NCBI GenBank assembly: GCA_051004015.1
Contig: JBPCKT010000150.1
Coordinates: 67,715 to 131,714 of the forward strand
Direction: 5' to 3'
Length of the DNA: 64,000 nt
DNA from: SXOA01 sp051004015
GTDB lineage: Bacteria > Planctomycetota > Planctomycetia > Pirellulales > Pirellulaceae
Positions within the stretch are counted from its first letter, which is position 1. Every line of letters begins with the position of its first letter. Positions 58,301 through 64,000 of this stretch are shown here, piece by piece. A program made the position numbers and the translations under genes. The notes beneath the pieces are model-generated. The model had not been told where the DNA came from. It did not search any database and saw nothing but the letters and a program-made list of their open reading frames with translations.

Positions 58301-59078
58301 TTCTTTCGCCGTTCGAAATGCGCCCTAACGGAGCTTCCGGACTTCGCCAGCCGCCCAACGGTTACAAGCACCGGCTCGATCCGGATTATTCCTACCAAAA
58401 TCGTCCTGTTTTGCCATCCGGGCGGCGCTGCAAGTCGTTGGCAGAAAATGGCTTGCGGCGTTTCTCACCAGCTAAATACCCGGAATACCGCCGCTTCAAT
58501 AATTCCGACCCATCCGGGGAGGTGTATGCGCGAGTTTATAACCTATTTTTCACGACTTAAAGCCAACTCGCGCACTCCATCAGTGGCAACTATTCTTCCC
58601 TTACGACCGAATTGTCAAGGAGCGAGCCTGCCCGAGCCAGCGGGGAGGCGCGATAGAATCGCAATCTTAAGACGCTCGGATGGGGTCATTTATTCACTGT
58701 GTACAAAAGAATATTTGCCGCTTGGCGCGCGAGCTTGGGCGGGGGCCACGTTGAGGAACAGTTTCATGAAAGCGGCTCCCGTCGGTGTCTGCACGGCAAA
58801 GAGCGCGTTAGACGGACAAAGCGTGTGCTGCGCGCGAAAACCGCCTGCGCTGGATAACGCGTTTAGCAGTGTACATAAGGTCCAATCCTAAAGTCAATCC
58901 CCGCACAAGTTTTGGTTTGACGGGCAAATTGGCGGCGGGTATTATGCGGGCAGGTTCTGTATAAACAATCGTTCGGCCCACGACGAAACAGAAACCGCCT
59001 TTCGCTCGTCTTACTGCTGGGGAAGCGTCCTTCACGGTCCGGACAATCACCATCCCGATGGGGAAGGAGGATGAGGAG
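58301..59078. other. Intergenic region upstream of the cassette-like segment
   Basis: About 780 bases with no supported gene. Composition is mixed, with AT-richer patches near 58500-58560. It contains a strong sigma-70-like promoter (58917-58945), listed separately. A GTTAGAC...ATAACGC pair near 58810-58858 hints at another attC-like site but is too weak to call. Confidence 0.5.
58917..58945 (+). promoter_or_regulatory. Strong sigma-70-like promoter
   Basis: TTGACG (58917-58922) and TATTAT (58940-58945) are separated by 17 bases and match the consensus at 5 of 6 positions each. It reads rightwards into the frameshifted small gene at 59079 and onward to the cassette-like hydrolase. It is the best promoter match in the window by eye. 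Confidence 0.6.
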
Positions 59079-59455
59079 ATGAAACGTATGCAAGTCGCTT
59101 TCGCTGCGGTCGTGCTCTGTGGCCTCGTTGCCGCAGGCCTGTATGCAACAGCCCTGTCCCCTGGCGAAGAAAAGCAGCCTCAGCCACGTGAAACGGCACA
59201 GGGAACGCACCGTGCAGCCGGCAGCTCAACGACCAACGGATCCGGTGGGACTACCGAGTGCTCGAACTCGATGAGATCGACGCCCTGGGTGCCCCGCGCG
59301 AAGGAGATCCGGTGCCCAGGACGAAGAAGGCGCGTGTCCAGTTCGGCCTGAACGATCTAGGAACGCAGGGCTGGGAACTGTGCCACGTGAGCGGTGACAC
59401 CTTCTACTTCAAGAGAGTGCGGGTCTTCCGGGCGAACGAGTGGTCGAGCAATTAG
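59079..59455 (+). pseudogene. Frameshifted small secreted protein (DUF4177-like C-terminus)
   Basis: The frame from ATG 59079 (GGAGG upstream) encodes a signal peptide (KRMQVAFAAVVLCGLVAAGLYATAL) and runs out of register around 59195-59245. The next frame continues QRIRWDYRVLELDEIDALG and LGTQGWELCHVSGDTFYFKR to 59455, which is the DUF4177-like pattern ('W.Y.V..L....LN.LG..GWELV.V....YIFKR'). A single-base shift would join the two parts into one secreted protein of about 125 residues. Either the gene is broken or the sequence has an error here. Confidence 0.65.
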
Positions 59456-59471
59456 TGGGTGGTCCAAGCCA

Positions 59472-59508
59472 GGCCGAACCAGCCGCTGCTGAGCTTGGTC
59501 GTTCGGCC
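59472..59508. repeat. Short attC-like palindrome (left)
   Basis: GGCCGAACCAGCCGCTGCTG followed by AGCTTGGTCGTTCGGCC is an imperfect palindrome with outer boxes GGCCGAAC and GTTCGGCC. It looks like a version of the right-hand element with the centre deleted. Together they bracket the hydrolase gene. Confidence 0.6.
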
Positions 59509-59587
59509 GCAGTCGCGGTTGGCAGGCGTTGGTGGGCGCGAGTAGTCGCAATCATCTGCCTCGAGCAGGTGCCAGTGGAAGAAACCG

Positions 59588-60523
59588 ATGACGACAAGTC
59601 CATTCGACTGGTATGACCGTGAACTAAGAAAGTACCCCGTGCCATATCAAGCGCGGATGGTGGAAACGGAATTTGGGCCAACTCACGTCCTCATCAGTGG
59701 AGACCGGGAAGCGGACCCGCTGGTGCTTCTCCATGGCCGTGGCGATACCGCTCTCGTGTGGATCAAGTTCATCGCCCAATTCAGTGCGCATTTCCGCACC
59801 TACGCCATTGACTTACCCGGCTATCCGGGAAAGAGCGTTGCCCGTCGCCTGGCCAGCAGCGGCAGCGGTGCGGCCGACTGGCTTGCCCAAGCCTTGAGCG
59901 GGTTGGGCGTTGGGGCCGCTCATGTTGTCGGCGCGTCGCTTGGCGGTTGGATGGCGCTCAAGTTTGCCGTCACCTACCCCGGGCGTGTCAGCCGGTTAGC
60001 ATTACTCGTCCCGATGGGGATTGTCCGCCCGCAGTTTCGCAACTTCTTTCCTCACGTCCTGCCTTTGCTTCTCCAGGGGCGCCGTGGCCAAGAGAGCCTG
60101 AAACAAGCGATGGCGGTAAAGCCAATTGACCAGGCCGCTTTGGATCTTGCTGCCGAGACCGCTCGTTACCAGAAATGGTTTACGGTTGTCTATCCTTTTG
60201 TCATCCCGGACGATGCTTTGCGGCGGTTGACGATGCCGGTACTCATGGTAGTTGGCGCGACCGACTTTTGGTGTGATCCATCGGCGCTTATCGCGCGGGT
60301 ACGACGGACCATACCACAAGCCCGTATTGAACAACTGGCCGAATGTGACCACCTGATCCTAAACGATCAGCCCGAATTGACCATGCAGGCAATCCTGACG
60401 TTCTTGGAGCGAGAGGAAAAGGGAGGTTCAAGATTCCAGGCCGAACCAAACGCTGCAGCAGACGGCGGCCGCGATCCTGGTTTCTCGGAGTTTCAAGGCT
60501 CTCAGCGCGGCCGCCGCTGCTGA
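59588..60523 (+). CDS. Alpha/beta-hydrolase in a cassette-like context
   Basis: This 311-residue hydrolase has PLVLLHGRGDT (oxyanion region), nucleophile elbow GASLGGW (Ser about 119), VVGATDFWCDP (acid) and ECDHLILND (catalytic His about 258). Residues from about 284 onward (FQAEPNAAADGGRDPGF to the end) are encoded by the right-hand palindrome, so the frame reads into the repeat. The gene is flanked by attC-like palindromes with little extra DNA, as in integron cassettes. The substrate is unknown. Composition is somewhat richer in A+T than the surroundings. Confidence 0.83.
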   Translation: MTTSPFDWYDRELRKYPVPYQARMVETEFGPTHVLISGDREADPLVLLHGRGDTALVWIKFIAQFSAHFRTYAIDLPGYPGKSVARRLASSGSGAADWLAQALSGLGVGAAHVVGASLGGWMALKFAVTYPGRVSRLALLVPMGIVRPQFRNFFPHVLPLLLQGRRGQESLKQAMAVKPIDQAALDLAAETARYQKWFTVVYPFVIPDDALRRLTMPVLMVVGATDFWCDPSALIARVRRTIPQARIEQLAECDHLILNDQPELTMQAILTFLEREEKGGSRFQAEPNAAADGGRDPGFSEFQGSQRGRRC

Positions 60524-60538
60524 GCTTCATCGTTCGCC
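60439..60538. repeat. attC-like imperfect palindrome (right)
   Basis: The 100-base element begins GGCCGAACCAAACGCTGCAG and ends GCTGAGCTTCATCGTTCGCC. Outer boxes GGCCGAAC/GTTCGCC, inner GCTGCAGCAGACGGC/GCCGCTGCTGAGC and central GGCGGCCGCG/CGCGGCCGCC pair in order, with unpaired bulges, the layout of an integron attC. The GTTCGCC box differs from the GTTRRRY consensus at its fourth base. It covers the 3' end of the hydrolase frame. Confidence 0.55.
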
Positions 60539-60589
60539 GTGGGCTCGGTAGAGGTAGGCCTGTTCGACATACTCTTCGCGGTCGAACAT
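60527..60589 (-). pseudogene. N-terminal gene fragment cut at the attC-like element
   Basis: On the minus strand, ATG at 60589 opens a 20-codon frame, MFDREEYVEQAYLYR and five more residues, stopped by TGA inside the palindrome (60529-60527). From memory, the MFDREEY.EQAY start is typical of a planctomycete protein family of unknown function, several hundred residues long. The body of the gene is missing: homology ends exactly where the attC-like right box begins. Confidence 0.45.
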
Positions 60590-60590
60590 G

Positions 60591-60753
60591 GGGGCTGGGG
60601 GCAGGGGGCTAGGGGCTGGGGAAGAGTTTGAAGCCGAAAACCGCGGTTAGCGTCTTCAGTCTATAATAGCCCTAACGCTTGCTCTCAGATACTTTGCTCG
60701 CTTCCACCCCAGTCCCCAGTCCCTAGCCCCCAGTCCCCAGTCCCCAGTCCCCC
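60591..60753. repeat. GGGGCTGGGG / CCCCAGTCCCC inverted tracts flanking the ribBA leader
   Basis: G-rich units (GGGGCTGGGGGCAGGGGGCT, 60591-60621) and C-rich units (CCCCAGTCCCCAGTCCCTAG and CCCCCAGTCCCCAGTCCCC, 60710-60752) form opposite arms around about 90 bases. The C-rich arm abuts the ribBA start codon, leaving no ribosome-binding site. A TATAAT hexamer (60662-60667) is inside the loop, without a good -35. Confidence 0.7.
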
Positions 60754-61956
60754 ATGCCCTTCTCCCCCGTTCAAGACGCCGTCGATGCCATCGCCCGTGG
60801 CGAGGTGATCATCGTCGTGGACGCGGAGGATCGGGAGAACGAAGGGGATTTTATTTGCTCGGCTGAAAAGGCGACGCCGGAGACGATAAACTTCATTCTT
60901 TCCGGCCGCGGGGAGTTCTGCGTGCCGCTGCTGCCGGACGTGGCTCGCCGGCTGAACTTGTTGCCGATTGTCGATACGAATACCGCGCCACTGGGGACCG
61001 GCTTTTTGACGCCGATTGACCATCGCAGCGGCAAAACGGGCATCACCGTGGAGGAGCGCTGCCGCACGGTCCGTGAGATGGCCAATCCCACCACCACCGC
61101 CCTCGACTTCGTTCGCCCCGGCCACGTCCATCCGCTGCTGGCGAAAGAGGGGGGCGTTCTTCGCCGGGCCGGCCATACCGAAGCCTCGGTGGATCTCTGC
61201 CGCATGGCCGGCCTCGCTCCCGTTGGCGTGCTCTGCGAAATCCTGGACGAAACCGGCAACCGGGCGACGCGCGATCAGCTTCACGCCATTTCCAAGAAGC
61301 ACAAGTTGCACATCATCTCCATCGAGCAGCTCATCGCGCACCGCCGCGTCAGCGAGAAGCTGGTCAGCCGCCTGGCCACGGCCCATTTGCCGACGGCGAA
61401 GTATGGCGACTTCACGGTCATTGTTTATGAAGTGAAGTTCGAGTCCCAAAACCCAATCGCTCTCATTAAGGGGGAGCCGGACCAGGTGGACGCCCCGCTC
61501 GTCCGCCTTCACTCCTCCTGCTTCACCGGCGACCTCCTCGACAGCCTCCGCTGCGACTGCGGCAGCCAATTGCAGATGGCGATGGAGATGGTGAGCCAGG
61601 CCGGTGCGGGAGCCATCATCTATCTGCCGCAGGAAGGCCGCGGCATCGGCCTGGTCGCCAAAATCAAAGCTTACGAGCTGCAAGAGAAGGGAATGGACAC
61701 CGTCGAAGCCAACCACGCCCTCGGCTTCAAGGCGGACGTGCGAGACTACGGCGTCGGCATCCAGATTCTCAAGGACCTCGGCCTCTCCAAGGTGCGGCTG
61801 CTGACCAACAATCCCAAAAAGACCAGTGCCTTCATCTACGACGGCTTCAATCTGGAAGTCGTGGACCAGGTCCCCATTGTCGCCCCCTCCAACCCCCACA
61901 ACGCCCGCTACCTCGCCACCAAGCGGGAAAAGATGGGGCACAACCTGCCGGAATAA
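60754..61956 (+). CDS. ribBA: Bifunctional 3,4-DHBP synthase/GTP cyclohydrolase II
   Basis: The 400-residue protein fuses RibB (1-200; VVDAEDRENEGDF acidic site, and LRRAGHTEASVDLCRMAGL, equivalent to RxGHTE) and RibA (about 205-400; zinc Cys residues in HSSCFTGD and RCDCGSQLQ, and YLPQEGRGIGL). Together they make the two precursors of riboflavin from ribulose 5-phosphate and GTP. The start ATG 60754 follows a CCCCAGT repeat with no Shine-Dalgarno sequence. No FMN riboswitch was recognised upstream. It is transcribed alone. Confidence 0.95.
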   Translation: MPFSPVQDAVDAIARGEVIIVVDAEDRENEGDFICSAEKATPETINFILSGRGEFCVPLLPDVARRLNLLPIVDTNTAPLGTGFLTPIDHRSGKTGITVEERCRTVREMANPTTTALDFVRPGHVHPLLAKEGGVLRRAGHTEASVDLCRMAGLAPVGVLCEILDETGNRATRDQLHAISKKHKLHIISIEQLIAHRRVSEKLVSRLATAHLPTAKYGDFTVIVYEVKFESQNPIALIKGEPDQVDAPLVRLHSSCFTGDLLDSLRCDCGSQLQMAMEMVSQAGAGAIIYLPQEGRGIGLVAKIKAYELQEKGMDTVEANHALGFKADVRDYGVGIQILKDLGLSKVRLLTNNPKKTSAFIYDGFNLEVVDQVPIVAPSNPHNARYLATKREKMGHNLPE

Positions 61957-62159
61957 TCCAGTTCGAGCCGCTGTTCTTGGCGGTCGTCTTGTGCCGCCTG
62001 GACTTGGGCGTGGGTGCGCCTCCGCGTGCCAGAACGTGTATAATGGCTCGCGCGGGTCTGGCAAACCGCCTTGGGTTTGTCGGCATGATTTCTGAGTAGG
62101 CCGGACTGTTGTCGTTCAGCCGACCTTGACGTGCTAACGGTTGAAATGGGAGCAACAAT

Positions 62160-63023
62160 ATGTGCTGCAAGATGACATGGTTCGCACAGATTCTGCTGGC
62201 CGTCGGCGGGGCAGTCGCCCTGGGCGTCGTCTATTCGCTGCCCGCGGACGAAACCGATGCGAAGGCCAAAGCCGCGGCCACAGACGAACAGTCTGAGGGC
62301 GCGAAGCCCGCTCCGGCACCGAAGAATGAGCCGGCCAACGCCGATAACAGCGGCCTGAAGAAAATCACCAAGGACCATGCTGTCTATCTGGACTTGAAGC
62401 GGAAGGCGGTCGTGATTGATGGTGAGGTTTGCCTGCGGGAAGGGCAACTGGAAATGTTCGCCTGCCCCAAGGGGACCAAAGAGCATGAGTCCGTGGTCTC
62501 GCTCAACTGCACGGCGGAACAAGTTCATGCCGCGCTGTTGGCGGTCGGCGCCAAGCCCGGAACGACGGTCAAATTTGATCCGGAATACAAGCCGGCCACT
62601 GGTCCCATCATCGACGTGCTGATCCTGTGGTTGGACGAGAAGGGGGAGAAGCACAAGGTGCGGGCCCAGGAATGGGTCAAGTACGCCAAAACCGAAAAGG
62701 AAATGCCCTTCGACTGGGTCTTTGCCGGCAGCGGGTTTTGGACCGACGAGGACACAGGCAAGGTGCATTACATGGCCAACAGCGGCGACCTGATTTGCGT
62801 CTCCAACTTCAATACCGCCACACTCGACCTGCCGGTGGAGAGTTCGCAGGCCAATGCCTCGTTACTGTTCACCGCCTTCACGGAGCGTATTCCGCCGCGG
62901 GGCACTAAAATCCGCGTCGTCCTCATTCCACGGGCGAAGAAGGAAGCGGACGCGAAGCCAGCGGACGCAAAGCCAGAGAAGAATCCTGAGGAAAGCAAAC
63001 CCACCGCAAAGAAAGCAGAATAG
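62160..63023 (+). CDS. Secreted YdjY-domain protein
   Basis: The 287-residue protein has an N-terminal hydrophobic segment (WFAQILLAVGGAVALGVVYSL), a Lys/Ala-rich linker, then a YdjY-like domain (about 75-250): KRKAVVIDGEVCLREGQLEMFACPKGTKEHESVVSL, VHAALLAVGAKPG and FDWVFAGSGFWTDEDTGKVHYMANSGDLICVSNF. It ends in an AKPADAKPEKNPEESKPTAKKAE repeat-rich tail. Planctomycetes encode many such proteins with unknown function. It precedes the ABM gene by 3 bases. The start may be MTWFAQILL (ATG four codons later). Confidence 0.8.
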   Translation: MCCKMTWFAQILLAVGGAVALGVVYSLPADETDAKAKAAATDEQSEGAKPAPAPKNEPANADNSGLKKITKDHAVYLDLKRKAVVIDGEVCLREGQLEMFACPKGTKEHESVVSLNCTAEQVHAALLAVGAKPGTTVKFDPEYKPATGPIIDVLILWLDEKGEKHKVRAQEWVKYAKTEKEMPFDWVFAGSGFWTDEDTGKVHYMANSGDLICVSNFNTATLDLPVESSQANASLLFTAFTERIPPRGTKIRVVLIPRAKKEADAKPADAKPEKNPEESKPTAKKAE

Positions 63024-63026
63024 ACC

Positions 63027-63311
63027 ATGGTTACCGTCGGCATGAACTACCACGTCCTGCCTGGCAAGCAGCAGGACTTTGAATCCAAATTCGCCGGCGT
63101 CGTGGATGCCCTCAAGGCGGCCAAGGGGCACACCAGTTCCACCCTGTGGCGCGACGTCGCGGACGACGCCTCCTACCTCATCACCAGCGAATGGTCCGAA
63201 GAGCAGGCTTTCACGGACTTCATCCACAGCCAGGCCTTCCGCGACGTCACCAACTGGGGCAAAGAGCAAATCCTCTCTGGCCGCCCGCAGCACAAGATCT
63301 ACAAGCATTAG
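63027..63311 (+). CDS. Antibiotic biosynthesis monooxygenase (ABM) domain protein
   Basis: The 94-residue protein has the ABM/dimeric alpha-beta barrel layout: MVTVGMNYHVLPGKQQDFESKFAGVVDALK, GHTSSTLWRDVADDASYLITSEWSEEQAFTDFIHSQAFRDV. Relatives are quinol monooxygenases or heme-degrading enzymes; no heme-binding His pattern is obvious. It follows the YdjY-domain gene by 3 bases and is probably translated from the same mRNA. Confidence 0.85.
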   Translation: MVTVGMNYHVLPGKQQDFESKFAGVVDALKAAKGHTSSTLWRDVADDASYLITSEWSEEQAFTDFIHSQAFRDVTNWGKEQILSGRPQHKIYKH

Positions 63312-63489
63312 GAGACGCATCGAGATCCGCTCGCCAGAGGGAGGCCGCCACCGCGTTTGCGGGTTGTACGACCTTTAACTGCAGCCACCACGATTACCAG
63401 TCGAATCGCCGATTCTCTACGGACTGCGCCGTGAACTAGAGTTGGTGGATGAGTTGGCAGATTCCTGTTCTTGCTGCGGAGCAGTCGCC

Positions 63490-63795
63490 ATGTTCTTTCG
63501 ACTGATGGTCTTCAAGGTTGTGCTCCTGATCCTGGTCATTGGTTCGGCAATCGGCCTGGCGATGCGCGACGGCGCAAACAAGTCACGCGCCGGCTCCGGT
63601 AGCCCGACGGCAGCCGCCCGCACCTTCCGGCGATACCCGCTGCCCCTGGGATGCGGCTGTGCCGTTGTCGCCGGTTTGGTGGCCTTCGGCGATTTGCTCA
63701 TGGGTGGCCGCCGCAAAGGGGCTTTGCCGACCTACAGCGACGAAGAATTTCTCGCCAAGTTTGGCGGCAGTCCCGACTCTCAGCGGCCGGTGTAG
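63490..63795 (+). CDS. Small two-helix membrane protein
   Basis: The 101-residue product starts at ATG 63490 (MFFRLMVFKVVLLILVIGSAIGLAM); a TTG at 63442 in frame is an alternative. It has two membrane helices (about 8-26 and 52-70: LGCGCAVVAGLVAFGDLLMGG) and a short acidic tail with TYSDEEFLAKFG. No family was recognised. A gap of 180 bases separates it from the ABM gene. The last 205 bases of the window (63796-64000) show no gene. Confidence 0.55.
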   Translation: MFFRLMVFKVVLLILVIGSAIGLAMRDGANKSRAGSGSPTAAARTFRRYPLPLGCGCAVVAGLVAFGDLLMGGRRKGALPTYSDEEFLAKFGGSPDSQRPV

Positions 63796-64000
63796 TGACT
63801 CCCTATCGCCTCGGCCTGCGGCAGGAAACCGAAGCGCCAGGATTGAGCGCGAGAAGAGCAAAGGGGACTGGTCCGAATGGCATCAAATTAAGCCCAAGTC
63901 ATTGCCGCAACGTCGTTAAGCGTTGCTGTGCTAGCGATGCAATCGACAAATGCTGTCGGACAAAACGCGGCAGTTTTGCAAAGCCAAATCCCTGACAGCG

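Noticed and set aside
58810..58858. A GTTAGAC...ATAACGC pair that could be another attC-like site.
   Set aside because: The inner arms do not pair convincingly and no gene lies between it and a second box in the expected distance.
62039..62044. TATAAT about 120 bases before the YdjY-domain gene, as a promoter.
   Set aside because: No acceptable -35 hexamer at 15-19 bases and no extended -10; not enough to call a promoter.
1..64000. tRNA, rRNA and riboswitches.
   Set aside because: No T-arm GGTTCGA-type context with a matching acceptor stem, no rRNA-like segments, and no FMN or other riboswitch core upstream of ribBA were seen; a covariance-model search would be decisive.

Overview
The window looks like a GC-rich (roughly 60%) chromosome segment from a planctomycete, probably in or near the Pirellulales/Gemmatales. 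The basis is a combination of traits: a Tad pilus locus with unusual pilins, zinc-ribbon M48-like membrane proteins, a secreted Met/Gly-repeat protein, a DUF116-polyprenyl synthase fusion beside a squalene-hopene-type cyclase, thioredoxin-NHL proteins, many small secreted proteins of unknown function, and several families of short dispersed palindromic repeats between genes. No rRNA, tRNA, CRISPR array, integrase or transposase was recognised.

Layout. 1-5.6 kb (minus strand): Tad/Flp pilus genes, with seven tandem pilin-like paralogues followed by the prepilin peptidase, a TadE-like pseudopilin and CpaB; the cluster runs off the left edge. 6.0-7.4 kb: a P-loop ATPase and a FitA/VapC toxin-antitoxin pair. 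7.4-12.3 kb (minus): an isolated phage head module (scaffold-like, decoration-like, major capsid, DUF1320-type connector, DUF935-type portal) without terminase, tail, lysis or integrase genes. Each of its intergenic gaps carries a different dispersed repeat. 12.6-15.5 kb: PBP4-type carboxypeptidase and the E2 subunit of 2-oxoglutarate dehydrogenase. 16.5-21.8 kb (plus): a compact operon of a Pro/Ala-rich membrane protein, a CpsD/ParA-like ATPase with an altered P-loop, an ExeA-type AAA ATPase and a GT-C glycosyltransferase. 21.8-29.5 kb (minus): the terpenoid pair and two M48-like proteins, the second truncated and lacking a zinc ligand.

29.6-43.5 kb is mostly minus-strand housekeeping and secreted proteins: FtsK, GreA (with a terminator-like hairpin in its leader), a thioredoxin-NHL protein, the Met/Gly-repeat protein, a DUF4139 protein and the primary sigma factor. 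44.4-50 kb: an SDR oxidoreductase, membrane proteins, and an overlapping operon of a WD40 protein, a dipeptide epimerase and a DUF420 protein. 49.5-55.2 kb: a divergently arranged MacA/MacB/TolC-type tripartite export system, with the ATPase and outer-membrane factor on minus and the adaptor and permease on plus. 55.3-64 kb: RsfS, a phosphodiesterase, an enolase-superfamily protein, a frameshifted small secreted protein, an alpha/beta hydrolase bracketed by attC-like palindromes, RibBA, a YdjY-domain protein and an ABM monooxygenase.

The most unusual items are the seven-pilin array with Glu-Trp in place of Glu-Tyr, the orphan capsid module, the cassette-like hydrolase, the simple repeat read through in frame inside the terpene cyclase, and the terminator-like hairpin in the greA leader. 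All calls are from reading sequence and motifs; no database search was run.
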